The notes beneath the pieces are model-generated. The model was not told where the DNA came from, did no database searches, and saw only the letters and a program-made list of their open reading frames with translations. The position numbers and the translations under genes were made by a program. Positions 28,032 to 36,636 of a stretch of 64,000 nucleotides of DNA are shown here, piece after piece; the first letter of the stretch is position 1; each line of letters begins with the position of its first letter. The DNA comes from Paenibacillus sinopodophylli (GTDB lineage Bacteria; Bacillota; Bacilli; Paenibacillales; Paenibacillaceae), in contig NZ_VDBO01000001.1 of NCBI RefSeq assembly GCF_005930355.1, positions 1,840,767-1,904,766 on the forward strand. Reading direction: 5' to 3'.

Positions 28032-28519
28032 CTATTTATAATACGAAGTAGTCAATGGTACAAAGACAGCAGTATCACCTTTTACATCTCCTTGAATATA
28101 CAATGATTTAACGCCAGCGATATCCACTTGGACAGTGACCAAGCCTTCCTCAGCTTTAATCACATCTATCACTTTGGAAACAAACCATTTCGCAAGAGCA
28201 TCATATTCGAAGTCTTCATGCAAAAAATGATCATACTCCACAAGGAGAGCTCCACATCCACCTACGTTTGAGACAATATAGTCGACTCCTGCTTCCATCA
28301 TGCCGTCAACAACAGCCTTCATTAAAGCAATTCGACCACGGGGGGTTCCTGCTCCAATCCGGTTTCACGAAAGGTCGGACAAGCCGGCAAACAAAATCCG
28401 CATCGCATGCAATTAGTCAACTGATCATAGTCCAGTTTCAAATGCAGCGTCTGGGCCATAGGATCGCTGAGCTTTACGTTTGGCTTCTTTTGAACTATCG
28501 CCCTGTTCGCATCACCCAC
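28032..28519 (-). pseudogene. glcF: glcF remnant (glycolate oxidase iron-sulfur subunit), frameshifted and internally deleted
   Basis: The start (GTG at 28519, overlapping the glcD stop) encodes a normal GlcF N-terminus with the 4Fe-4S motif CMRCGFCLPACPTFRETG, then breaks at a run of six C near 28340. One base short there, the expected SPRGRIALMKAVVDG continues in another frame (28322 onward). Next comes an internal deletion that fuses VVDGMMEAG to a late GlcF segment (DYIVSNVGGCGALLVEYDHF, KWFVSKVIDV). The final 40 residues (GVKSLYIQGDVKGDTAVFVP) do not look like GlcF and are of unknown origin. Intact GlcF is about 440 residues, so this is non-functional. Confidence 0.85.
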
Positions 28520-29054
28520 GAGATATCACCACTCTTTTTCTCGTCTCTTTTCCGAAAATTTTGCCCGGATTAAGTAGGTTATGCGGATCGAAATCATGCT
28601 TGATCCTTCGCATGATTTCGATTCCGGGCTTACCGACTTTCCATCCGAGGAATGGAGCCTTTACCAAGCCGACACCATGCTCGCTTCGATATGCGAAATG
28701 AAATCTGCCGTTATGATTCCCGTTTGAACAGTCGCCGTTAAATTTTCCTGATTAACCTCTAAAATTCGATTCATGCGGTGCATGACCATCACGATACCAC
28801 CGTGGATAGGAACCGTTCCGCCGCACAAATTGGTTCCAGAACTACGGGATACTACCAGTATACGATGTGATGCAAGCACATTCATAATATCTGACACCTG
28901 CTGCGTGCTCTCCGGGTAAATAACACCGTCCGGCAAACTTTGGGAGCATAGGCGTTCCATCGTAGGAATGAGCAACTAACGCTTCCCGATCAAATCGAAA
29001 GTTTTACACGCCTACAATCAGGATAAGCTTTTGAATGATTACTTGCTCCAGCAT
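28512..29054 (-). pseudogene. glcD: glcD remnant (glycolate oxidase FAD subunit), frameshifted and internally deleted
   Basis: The start ATG at 29054 still has AAAGGGG upstream, and the first codons (MLEQVIIQKLILIVG) look like GlcD. The frame is then lost twice within 100 bases (FRFDREALVAHSYDGTPM in one frame, then QSLPDGVIYPESTQQVSDI in another). The FAD-binding start follows well (SSGTNLCGGTVPIHGGIV, NLTATVQTGIITADFISHIE). It then jumps, out of frame, to the extreme C-terminus (EHGVGLVKAPFLGWKVG, HDFDPHNLLNPGKIFG). About 300 residues are missing from the middle. The stop overlaps the glcF start by 8 bases, so the old operon order glcD-glcF is preserved. Confidence 0.88.
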
Positions 29055-29176
29055 GATGGTTGAGTCCCCTTTGTAAAAAATAGTCCATAATCCACATAAT
29101 AAAATTATAGTTGTTCACTGTATTCATCCGAAATGTTCATATTTAACATAAAATCTTTATATAACACCTTAAACTC

Positions 29177-29213
29177 AAAAAAAGCCGACCTCATGTTCCC
29201 CGAAGATCAGCCT
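29177..29213 (-). terminator. Rho-independent terminator of the GH43 gene
   Basis: A stem of about 11 pairs including G-T pairs (AGGCTGATCTT with GAGGTCGGCTT on the minus strand) is followed by seven T residues. It lies 30-65 bases after the GH43 stop codon at 29243. Confidence 0.75.
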
Positions 29214-29242
29214 GTTCTAAAAATATGACACTGGTCGACTGG

Positions 29243-30148
29243 TTATACCCCCAAGAACTCCTCCGTCCAAGGGATTTCAACCTCGTTACCGTTAAATCGA
29301 ACTGGGAGGAAGCTGTACCCCGACATTCTCAGATCGTCCTTGTCCCAATGATCCAGCATTATATACCATTGCCCGTTGAACTTGAAGGTGTTCGACGTCT
29401 GACCATGGAAGGTCTTGCGATAGTCCGACCCCGTGCATGGATTGTCTATGAGCAGCCACGATCCCGTTACTTCCTTTGCGGATCCATATAACATGGCATT
29501 CGGATTCCATCCTGTGCAGCCGGAACCGAACATGTAATAAAGTCCGTTTTCCTTGATAACCACCGGCGCTTCACGGAACTGCTCAATAAACGCGAGTTTG
29601 AATTCGCCAGTCAACCCTGTATATTCCTCGTTCAACTGGCAAATCAGCGTGGTGGCATTCCAATCCGTGCTGCAGATCAGATAAACGGCATCGTCTTCAT
29701 CTTGATACAAGGTCATATCCCTGCTATCCTTGTGTTTGCTGCTCGGCTGCAAACTGCCTTGATACTCGAACGGCCCTGCCGGAGCGTCCGCGACCGCTAC
29801 TCCGATTCGAGCATAATGGTATGTTGCGTCATCCAAATGAAACCACATGACGAATTTTTTAGTTTTTTGGTTATAAACCACCTTGGGCCGCTCCCCTACC
29901 TTATTCGTGCTCAGCTCATGCTCGAGGTCATCTTCCACAGCTCGCAATACGACGCCTTCATTATGCCAGCTGCGCATATTCTTGGAGGAATAACAGGAAA
30001 AGCCCAAGAAGGGAACGCGGTTTCCCTGCGTTTCTGCATCTTTATTTTCTCCATACCAATAATATGTATCTTCAACCTGAATGATAACGCCGCCATGCGC
30101 CTGAATGAAGTTCCCTTCCTCATCTACCCAGCATGTTCCATTTTTCAT
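29243..30148 (-). CDS. Glycoside hydrolase family 43 protein, possible exo-beta-1,3-galactanase type
   Basis: Cytoplasmic five-bladed beta-propeller glycosidase of 301 residues, without signal peptide. The N-terminal WVDEEGNFIQAHGG and YYWYGENKD match the subgroup of GH43 that contains exo-beta-1,3-galactanases. Other propeller features are SRDMTLYQDEDDAVYLICS, the general-acid region EAPVVIKENGLYYMFGS and a late HGQTSNTF. These put the pKa-modulating Asp (near SRDM) and acid Glu (REAP) at expected places. The ATG at 30148 is preferred (GGAAGG upstream), since the GTG at 30157 would be too close to it. It follows a Gfo/Idh/MocA gene by 135 bases, possibly in one transcript. Debranching of galactan side chains is a family-based inference. 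Confidence 0.85.
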   Translation of the reverse strand: MKNGTCWVDEEGNFIQAHGGVIIQVEDTYYWYGENKDAETQGNRVPFLGFSCYSSKNMRSWHNEGVVLRAVEDDLEHELSTNKVGERPKVVYNQKTKKFVMWFHLDDATYHYARIGVAVADAPAGPFEYQGSLQPSSKHKDSRDMTLYQDEDDAVYLICSTDWNATTLICQLNEEYTGLTGEFKLAFIEQFREAPVVIKENGLYYMFGSGCTGWNPNAMLYGSAKEVTGSWLLIDNPCTGSDYRKTFHGQTSNTFKFNGQWYIMLDHWDKDDLRMSGYSFLPVRFNGNEVEIPWTEEFLGV

Positions 30149-30283
30149 CGTTTTCACATTCCTTCCTAGAGTGTTATTAATACAATTAGTTGCTTAGCAC
30201 TCGCTTACTAACAGGATCAGGTAGTTCATGCTGTTCATTGCTCCTCTAGCCTTCTTGTCATTGCTTTCCTGCAACGATTTCAA

Positions 30284-31450
30284 CTATCTCAACTCGTTAA
30301 TCAATACCCACCTGCGCTCTGCAATCGACAGATCAACCGCCTCGAGCACCTCTTGGCATTTCACACCGTCGTTGAAATTCGGAACTGGCTGACGGTTCTC
30401 AGCGATTGCTTGCATGAATTCAAGCACCTCGTGTGTGAACGTATGCTCGAAACCGATCGAATGTCCAGCCGGCCACCAAGCATACATATAGGTATGAGCG
30501 GGATCGGTTGCCATTACGCGGCGGAAGCCCTGAACATCCTCTGCATCATCCGTAAAATACACCTGTAGCTCGTTCATACGTTCGAAATCGAACTTGATGC
30601 TGCCCTTGCTTCCATTGATTTCGAAGCCATTCACACAGCGATGTCCAGCAGCGAGGCGCGATGTTTCGAAGCTTCCGAGCGTCCCATTCATGAAACGGGC
30701 CATGAACAGCGTCGCGTCATCAACCGTGACTTCACCGTGCGTCTCTTCCTCTATGCCTTTGGCGCTGAGGCCCGACGCATCCGATGCAAGCGGACGCTCC
30801 TTGATGAACGTCTCGCTCATGCCGATCACTTCGTTGAACTCGCCGACGAGGAACCGAGCCATGTCTATCAAGTGCGCTCCCAGATCGCCGTGTGAGCCCG
30901 AACCCGCAATATCCCTCTGTAGGCGCCATACCAGAGGGAAGCCCGGGTCGATAATCCAGTCCTGCAGGAACTTGGCGCGGAAGTGATAGATATGGCCAAT
31001 CCGGCCTTCTTCAATAAGCTTCTTTGCAAGCTGAACCGCTGGTGAGAACCGGTAGTTGAAGCCGACCATATGCTTAATGCCCGCCTTCTCCGCCGCTCTG
31101 AGCATCTCGCGCGAGTCCTCCAGTGTCATTGCCAGCGGCTTCTCGCAGAACAAGTGCTTGCCTGCCGCTGCAGCCGCAAGCGCAATCTCCTTGTGCGCAT
31201 CGCTTGGCGCGTTAATATCGACGAGATCGATATCATCGCGTTGAACGAGCTGTCTCCAATCCGTCTCGGAGCTCTCCCATCCAAACTGCTCGCGAGCTTG
31301 CTCGACGCCTATCGGATCGCGTCCGCAGATCACCTTCAATACCGGCTTCACCGCCGACTTCGGAAAAAACATCGGAAGTGCTCGATACGCGTTGCTGTGC
31401 GCTTTACCCATAAACTTGTAGCCAACCATACCTATGTTAATTTTATCCAT
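30284..31450 (-). CDS. Gfo/Idh/MocA family oxidoreductase
   Basis: NAD(P)-dependent sugar or inositol dehydrogenase-like enzyme of 388 residues, cytoplasmic. The Rossmann start is IGMVGYKFMGKAHSNAY. The family motif CEKPLAM (the EKP lysine is catalytic in related enzymes) lies near residue 100, and the C-terminal domain has GAHLIDMARFLVGEF, with its conserved Asp and His, and GSGSHGDLGAH. The start at 31450 (MDKINIG) is chosen since this is the usual family N-terminus and AAGG lies upstream. The gene precedes the GH43 gene on the same strand. The substrate cannot be assigned from the sequence. Confidence 0.9.
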   Translation of the reverse strand: MDKINIGMVGYKFMGKAHSNAYRALPMFFPKSAVKPVLKVICGRDPIGVEQAREQFGWESSETDWRQLVQRDDIDLVDINAPSDAHKEIALAAAAAGKHLFCEKPLAMTLEDSREMLRAAEKAGIKHMVGFNYRFSPAVQLAKKLIEEGRIGHIYHFRAKFLQDWIIDPGFPLVWRLQRDIAGSGSHGDLGAHLIDMARFLVGEFNEVIGMSETFIKERPLASDASGLSAKGIEEETHGEVTVDDATLFMARFMNGTLGSFETSRLAAGHRCVNGFEINGSKGSIKFDFERMNELQVYFTDDAEDVQGFRRVMATDPAHTYMYAWWPAGHSIGFEHTFTHEVLEFMQAIAENRQPVPNFNDGVKCQEVLEAVDLSIAERRWVLINELR

Positions 31451-31472
31451 TAACCTTGCCGCCTCTCTTGAA

Positions 31473-31568
31473 TTAGGTTGTTTCCCTTGCATTCAGGTGC
31501 ATCGGCAGTAGCTCAAGCTCGCCCTCCGCACCGACTCTTTGATATGGCTGCATCCAGCAATCTAGCAT
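31473..31568 (-). CDS. Possible 31-residue small protein upstream of the oxidoreductase
   Basis: An ATG at 31568 preceded by GGAAGG at normal spacing opens a frame of 31 codons (MLDCWMQPYQRVGAEGEL then LELLPMHLNARETT) ending 22 bases before the oxidoreductase start. It could be a leader peptide coupled to the downstream gene or a gene remnant. I recognise no family, and its short length makes chance possible. Confidence 0.3.
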   Translation of the reverse strand: MLDCWMQPYQRVGAEGELELLPMHLNARETT

Positions 31569-31685
31569 TAGCCCTTCCTTACATCCCATAAAAAAGCTCT
31601 GCCATTACGTTTACTTGGCTGCTGTTAGAACACGTATGCACTTACAACTTCCGTTCGAACTCATTCCTACAACAATTCAACTCCC

Positions 31686-31705
31686 TAAGCGCATATTTGC
31701 GCTTA
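31686..31705. repeat. Perfect 8-bp inverted repeat
   Basis: TAAGCGCA and TGCGCTTA flank the loop TATT. There is no T-tract, so it is more likely an operator or part of an intergenic repeat element than a terminator. Confidence 0.5.
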
Positions 31706-31918
31706 CAGCCACCGTTTAAAGCTTCGAATATTCCCCTAAGCACTAAGATACAACGCCTCACTGCGTCCTTGCTATAGACGCCATCGTAGCAACGAAGCGA
31801 ACTGAAAAAGGTTGAGAAAACTCATATACTTGCCCATGCCTCAAGTGTAAACAGCCATCGCCGTCCTTTGGCATCGCGGCCGGAAGGATGATTGTTAATC
31901 TAATCGTTTCTGGTATAT

Positions 31919-31944
31919 AAAAGCCCATGCATAATTGCATGGGC
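31919..31944 (-). terminator. Probable terminator of the dehydrogenase gene at 32062
   Basis: GCCCATGCA (31923-31931) and TGCATGGGC (31936-31944) form a 9-base-pair stem with a 4-base loop. On the minus strand it is followed by TTTTATATA. It lies about 120 bases after the stop codon at 32062. The T-run is short, so efficiency may be modest. Confidence 0.5.
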
Positions 31945-32061
31945 AGGCCAAATTTGGTAAAAACTGTATTTCTAATCTTCAGCATCGCATGCACCACGTC
32001 TTCCCCAGACTCATATTGAAACACGTAATTGCCATGGCCATTCCTTCCAATGGAGATGTCA

Positions 32062-33024
32062 TCAAAAAAGGAATTTCGGGACAACAATACCTTTCAAATA
32101 TCCAGGTGGTCGTTTTTCAAGACTTTCGAAGGCTGTTTGAATGTCATCCAGTTCGAATACATGGCTTATAATTTGATCCATTTGAAATACGCCATTATTG
32201 AGCAATAAGACCGCACGACGTTGATCATCTACTTCATTCAAAGAATATCCAGGATGTGTTGCTCGAATCTCAATGGACTTATTAATAACCGTCTCCATAT
32301 CAATACTCCCAGCAGACTTATAAGCACTCATCAATACCAAGCGTCCTCGCCCATACTTCAACAACTGGATGCAATCGTTAATAACGGATACGCTGCCAGT
32401 TCCTTCAATGACAAAGTCCGCTAAATGACCATTTGTAATTTGCTTAATCTGTTCCGGCACTTGCTCGCGCTTCGCATTAATGGTATGTGTGGCCCCGTAA
32501 CGTTTGGCAAGCGCGAGCTTCTCGTCATCAATATCTACGGCTATCAAGCCAGCTAATAATTTACCGGACAAAGCTTGAATAGCCCATAAGCCCATCGGTC
32601 CAGCACCCATAATAATTCCAAAATCACCCGCTTCCGGTGCAGCACCACGGATAACGGTCATCACGCATTTCAATGGCTCTCCAAGCGCATGGACAGGGTT
32701 TATATGTGGCCCTACTTTAAAGGATGCAGCTCCTTTAACGGCAATATAGTCAGAAAAACCAGTTAGTTGATTCGGCAGTCCTGTGACGACATCACCAATC
32801 ATAAAACCACTCGTATTTGTTCCCATTTCCACAACGGTCCCAACCCATTCATGCCCCAGGCTCATAGGTGTCTTGCCAATCCTTCCATGAAAGTGATTTA
32901 ATTCCCATGTGCATAATCCACAGGCTTCCACCTTTACAAGCAGCTCATCATCTCCATAAACAGCCTTTGTCTCCCTGATTTCAAATTGATTAGGCTCTAC
33001 TAAATAAGCAATTCTTGATTTCAT
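32062..33024 (-). CDS. Zinc-binding medium-chain dehydrogenase
   Basis: Medium-chain dehydrogenase of 320 residues with likely catalytic zinc. CGLCTWELNHFHG supplies the Cys, and LGHEWVG the His-Glu pair. The Rossmann domain has IIMGAGPMGLWAIQA and the acidic end IAVDIDDEKL, which favours NAD. The four-cysteine structural zinc loop of larger alcohol dehydrogenases is missing, hence the short length. AGGAGG lies seven bases before the ATG at 33024. The gene follows the YesN-type regulator gene by 73 bases on the same strand and may be cotranscribed. Oxidation of a sugar or sugar alcohol is inferred from the neighbourhood. Confidence 0.9.
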   Translation of the reverse strand: MKSRIAYLVEPNQFEIRETKAVYGDDELLVKVEACGLCTWELNHFHGRIGKTPMSLGHEWVGTVVEMGTNTSGFMIGDVVTGLPNQLTGFSDYIAVKGAASFKVGPHINPVHALGEPLKCVMTVIRGAAPEAGDFGIIMGAGPMGLWAIQALSGKLLAGLIAVDIDDEKLALAKRYGATHTINAKREQVPEQIKQITNGHLADFVIEGTGSVSVINDCIQLLKYGRGRLVLMSAYKSAGSIDMETVINKSIEIRATHPGYSLNEVDDQRRAVLLLNNGVFQMDQIISHVFELDDIQTAFESLEKRPPGYLKGIVVPKFLF

Positions 33025-33097
33025 CCAATAACCTCCTAGTAAACAAGCATTTATTTAAACCCTATGTTCCGTATTAGAAGCATGACCAATGCTATAA

Positions 33098-34567
33098 CTA
33101 TCGCAATGCTTTTGATTTACGATATTCATTTGGTGTCATATGCAACAGCTTTTTGAACACTTTGATAAAATAATGATCATTCCCAAAACCTACCAACTGA
33201 CTAATCTCATTTACTGTTAATTCAGTCGATTCCAAGTAGCGGATCGCTTGCTTGATCCGAACATGCTGAAGGTATTGAATAAGTGTTTCTCCCGTTTTCT
33301 TTCGGAATAAGCCGCATAAATAGTTTTCATCCATATTCACATAATCTGCCATAACCTTCAGGCCGTTCTGGTTTTCAGCGTAATGTTCATGTATATAGGA
33401 CAAGATCTTATTGATTTCCGGATGGTCCGTTACAGGAATGGACTTGTGGCTCCTACCTTTCATATCCTGCACAATCTCGTTTAACATATCGGATAATAGC
33501 TGTTCATGCGAGATGGCTGATTCTATATAAGATTCTATAATCGGATTTAAGGTCGTAGTCGTTACCCGGCAATATTGACTGACAATATGAGCAGCCATTC
33601 GCTTAACTCTATGCACGGGAAGCCGGCGCCGCTTCATCTCTTCCCATACCATTTGAATCTCTTTATTCGTTGCTTCAGGAACATCCTGTTCCATAGCTGT
33701 GATCAGACGCCGTTCTGTTTCCCAAAGAATCTCCCCATTCTCATTCCTTTCTTCGCCGCTATGTGTCAAAACCTGATCGCCATACCAATAGTCGCTCAGC
33801 TCGGTAAGGAGGGATGACCATAGCGCTGGAATTTGCTTCAGACTGCCGGCATTCCTATAGGCATATCTATTCGAAAAATTCTGTTCCAACAGATCTATTG
33901 GCATCGAATTTCGCGACCAAGTAATGATCGTTGAAATACCGATATCCGTATAGATTTGAGCCTCTCCTGACCTCTCAATCCAATTCATAAATACAGAAGG
34001 CAGGTGGTCTGACCCATGCAGAACGGAACAGATCGCGCTTATTTGAATTCCTTTATTACTCAGCTCTGCATCAATTACATCTAATTCCATACGATACTGA
34101 GCTGCAGGTACTGCACTTATCACCCTCCAGATTCGATCAATAATCGCAGGCATGTTCAAAAATAGCTTGTCACGGGTCTGCACTGCTGATTTCTCCAGCT
34201 CCTGCTTCACCTTATTGAGCGATTCTTCAAGGGTACGAATATCCATTGACAGCTTCAAAATATATCCCGACGCGCCATATTCCAAAGCTTTCCTCGCATA
34301 TTCAAAGTCACTCATGCACGTCAGCATAATAAATCTGGTTTCGAGACCCTGTTGACGTACCGTTTGTAGAAGCATCACCCCATCCAACTCAGGCATGATA
34401 ATATCCGAAATGACGAGATCTGGTTTATGCAGCTCTATTAGCTCAAGAGCCTCTAAGCCGTCTCCTGCCTCGCCTACCAGAGTGAAACCTAATGAATGCC
34501 AAGAGATCAGCTGTTTGATCGCATCCCTTACAAAAACCTCATCTTCAACCAGAATTACTTTCCACAA
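33098..34567 (-). CDS. YesN-type response regulator (REC plus AraC DNA-binding domain)
   Basis: Response regulator of 489 residues. The receiver domain (about 1-118) has the acidic pair VEDE and the phosphoacceptor in DLVISDIIMPELDG. A long middle region is followed by a C-terminal AraC double helix-turn-helix (about 382-485; GETLIQYLQHVRIKQAIRYL, MTPNEYRKSKA). I place the start at the TTG at 34567, where the receiver domain begins directly (LWKVILVEDE) and GGGGAG lies seven bases upstream. The longer frame has no better start. This start lies inside the end of the sensor-kinase gene, a 23-base overlap consistent with coupled expression. It probably controls nearby sugar-use genes. Confidence 0.92.
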   Translation of the reverse strand: MWKVILVEDEVFVRDAIKQLISWHSLGFTLVGEAGDGLEALELIELHKPDLVISDIIMPELDGVMLLQTVRQQGLETRFIMLTCMSDFEYARKALEYGASGYILKLSMDIRTLEESLNKVKQELEKSAVQTRDKLFLNMPAIIDRIWRVISAVPAAQYRMELDVIDAELSNKGIQISAICSVLHGSDHLPSVFMNWIERSGEAQIYTDIGISTIITWSRNSMPIDLLEQNFSNRYAYRNAGSLKQIPALWSSLLTELSDYWYGDQVLTHSGEERNENGEILWETERRLITAMEQDVPEATNKEIQMVWEEMKRRRLPVHRVKRMAAHIVSQYCRVTTTTLNPIIESYIESAISHEQLLSDMLNEIVQDMKGRSHKSIPVTDHPEINKILSYIHEHYAENQNGLKVMADYVNMDENYLCGLFRKKTGETLIQYLQHVRIKQAIRYLESTELTVNEISQLVGFGNDHYFIKVFKKLLHMTPNEYRKSKALR

Positions 34568-36347
34568 GTTGACTCTCCCCTTCCAAGAACGGATTCGAGA
34601 CAAGTAGCGGAATGGTCGCACGGGCAAGCGTTCCCTGTGAAAGCTCTTCAAGGGAGAAGGAAGCTTCTCCTTTGTATAAGAGCCGCAGACGTTCACGCAA
34701 ATTAGTCAAGCCGATCCCATTTCGCTTACGATTGCGGAGAATACTCATCTTTTCCGCGTGCTTCAGACCGATGCCATTATCCTCGACTTCTATGAGAAGC
34801 TTCTGCCCTAATTCCGTCATTCGAATGACGATTCGCCCTTTATCCTTTAGCTTTGAGAAGCCATGATGAATGGAATTCTCTACAAGCAGCTGAAGACTCA
34901 GCTTGGGGACAAGCACATAGTCTAGAGTGGGATCCACGAGATAGATAACTTCAAATGGATACTGCCATCTTTTTTGAGTTATATAGACATAAGCACGAAC
35001 GAGCTCCAGCTCATCTTTAACAAATATCAAATCAACATTCGTATTCAGGCTAGTTTCCAGAAGCTTGCCCAGACTCAGACAGATTTCAGCAATATCCTCC
35101 TGCTTACTTAAGACGGCTTGCCATTTCACCATATTTAATGTGTTAAGTAAAAAGTGAGGATTCATTTGGGAGAGCAGCATTTGAAAGTGCATTGCTTCTT
35201 TTTGCTTCTCTTCCAATTTGAGCTTGGTAAATAGCTCATAAATATCATCCGTCATCCGATTGAAGCTTTGAGCCAAAGCCAGTACCTCCCCGTCCATCCG
35301 CTTCACATTTAAGCGGTCGCGAAAGTTACTGGTCACAATTTTATCCATTTTCCTTTGAAGCAACTGAAGCGGTCGAGTCAAGCTGGATAATATGACAAAT
35401 GTAATGAGAACAAAAAGGCCGATGAAAATTGTATACGTTTTCAAATATTGCTGTTTCATCCCACTAATGTCTCCGATATAGGAATCAAACGGAAACTGGC
35501 TGACCAATTTCCAGTCCATAACCGATAAATATTGAACGTTCAACAGCATATTGGATTTGCGATCGAAGTACTCCTCTGCTTTATTGGAAGGTTTCTGAAA
35601 CCGCTCGATCCATTCGGCAGCCAAGCTCGCACTATTGCGCGTACGAGAGAGAATCTGCCCATCTGCATCTAATAAGAAATAATTTTGAAACACGGGAAAA
35701 TCCCGTATAATTGATTTCAACCAACTGTCATAATCGAAGCTAACCTGCAGATAACCAAAAGGCTCTTCATTCCCTTGCTGCAATACGGACAATAACGATA
35801 GCTGCCGCTCGTTATGGGAGGAAACACCAATATCCCCCATTTCTTCTTCTAACCAAATAAGCGATTGTCCACTCTCGGCCATTTGGTTTAATCCCCGATT
35901 ACTTAACACATCATTTGCCCGCAACCGTTTAAGAGGCGTGTACGAAGTATAGACATGACCTTGTTTGTCGACAAGCGCATAATAGACAAAAACACTGTTC
36001 GGCGAACTGCGGCTGTTAATATGTGCTAATTCATTTTCTATTTCTATTCTTCTTGTATCCAAATCCGTTAGGCTGTCATCAACTTGAGTGAGCCAAGTAT
36101 AAAATCGCGGATCATTCTCAATTTCTAAGGCATGCGTTAACAGATTCGTATGTAATAAGTTGAATTTCTCCTTCACTTGCTCGATTTGTAGTTCTGTTTG
36201 CCAATTCACTTTCTGACGGAGGATTTCTTCGATTTGGCTATAGTTGCGAATTTGGAAAATAAATAGGGGAACGAACACAAATAACAAAATAGCGAAAAAA
36301 AGCTTATATTTTATTTTGGAGGGCAGCCACCGCCGTATGGAGATCAT
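34545..36347 (-). CDS. YesM-type sensor histidine kinase
   Basis: Membrane sensor kinase of 600 residues. It has a first membrane helix (about 12-32, LFFAILLFVFVPLFIF), a large extracytoplasmic Cache-like region to about 300, a second helix (about 304-325), a HAMP domain, a His_kinase domain with the phosphorylated His in LSQMNPHFLLNTLNMVKW, and an ATPase domain with LLVENSIHHGF (N box), EVEDNGIGL (G1) and GIGLTNLRERL (G2). I choose the ATG at 36347 because GAGGGG lies nine bases upstream. Upstream in-frame starts have poorer ribosome sites. It is the partner of the overlapping YesN-type regulator. The sensed ligand is probably an oligosaccharide or its binding protein, by analogy with the family. 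Confidence 0.92.
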   Translation of the reverse strand: MISIRRWLPSKIKYKLFFAILLFVFVPLFIFQIRNYSQIEEILRQKVNWQTELQIEQVKEKFNLLHTNLLTHALEIENDPRFYTWLTQVDDSLTDLDTRRIEIENELAHINSRSSPNSVFVYYALVDKQGHVYTSYTPLKRLRANDVLSNRGLNQMAESGQSLIWLEEEMGDIGVSSHNERQLSLLSVLQQGNEEPFGYLQVSFDYDSWLKSIIRDFPVFQNYFLLDADGQILSRTRNSASLAAEWIERFQKPSNKAEEYFDRKSNMLLNVQYLSVMDWKLVSQFPFDSYIGDISGMKQQYLKTYTIFIGLFVLITFVILSSLTRPLQLLQRKMDKIVTSNFRDRLNVKRMDGEVLALAQSFNRMTDDIYELFTKLKLEEKQKEAMHFQMLLSQMNPHFLLNTLNMVKWQAVLSKQEDIAEICLSLGKLLETSLNTNVDLIFVKDELELVRAYVYITQKRWQYPFEVIYLVDPTLDYVLVPKLSLQLLVENSIHHGFSKLKDKGRIVIRMTELGQKLLIEVEDNGIGLKHAEKMSILRNRKRNGIGLTNLRERLRLLYKGEASFSLEELSQGTLARATIPLLVSNPFLEGESQLVESNSG

Positions 36348-36543
36348 CTTGTATCGCCCCTCGATTCTCATAATGGTCATCTTTCTCTCCAACCTCTGTT
36401 AAGTGATTGGAAAATGCTGTGACAACTACATTTTATATGAGCGATCTAGGCAATACAATGGTCATAATTCTGAAGTGAATAACACAAAATTAGTTTTTAT
36501 ATCAATGAATACGAAGTTCGTAATCTTTTACATAAAGCAGAGA

Positions 36544-36578
36544 CTCTCTGGGCTTATCTGTGAGATAAACTCAGAGAG
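36544..36578 (-). terminator. Hairpin downstream of the GH74-like gene
   Basis: CTCTCTG (36544-36550) pairs with CAGAGAG (36572-36578), and an inner TTATCT/AGATAA extends the stem with a small bulge. It lies about 60 bases beyond the stop codon at 36637. The T-tract is poor on both strands, so it may be a partial terminator or an RNA-stabilising hairpin. The rest of 36348-36636 shows no gene. Confidence 0.5.
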
Positions 36579-36636
36579 CCTATTTATTCAGTCAATCATT
36601 ATAACAGCTCTCATGACTACTCTGCTCTTCTCGTTC

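Larger units (their letters stand above)
31569..32061. other. Gap of about 490 bases with inverted repeats
   Basis: No convincing gene. It holds a perfect inverted repeat at 31686-31705 (arms TAAGCGCA/TGCGCTTA), flanked by further related TAAG-type words, and a hairpin at 31919-31944. A 109-codon frame crosses the hairpin and is judged unlikely to be a gene. The spacing of the palindromes is reminiscent of dispersed intergenic repeats, but only one copy is in this window. Confidence 0.4.

Noticed and set aside
31758..32087. A 109-codon minus-strand frame overlapping the end of the dehydrogenase gene
   Set aside because: It has only a TTG start, overlaps the upstream gene and contains a hairpin with T-tract that looks like that gene's terminator. 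I recognise nothing in its sequence.
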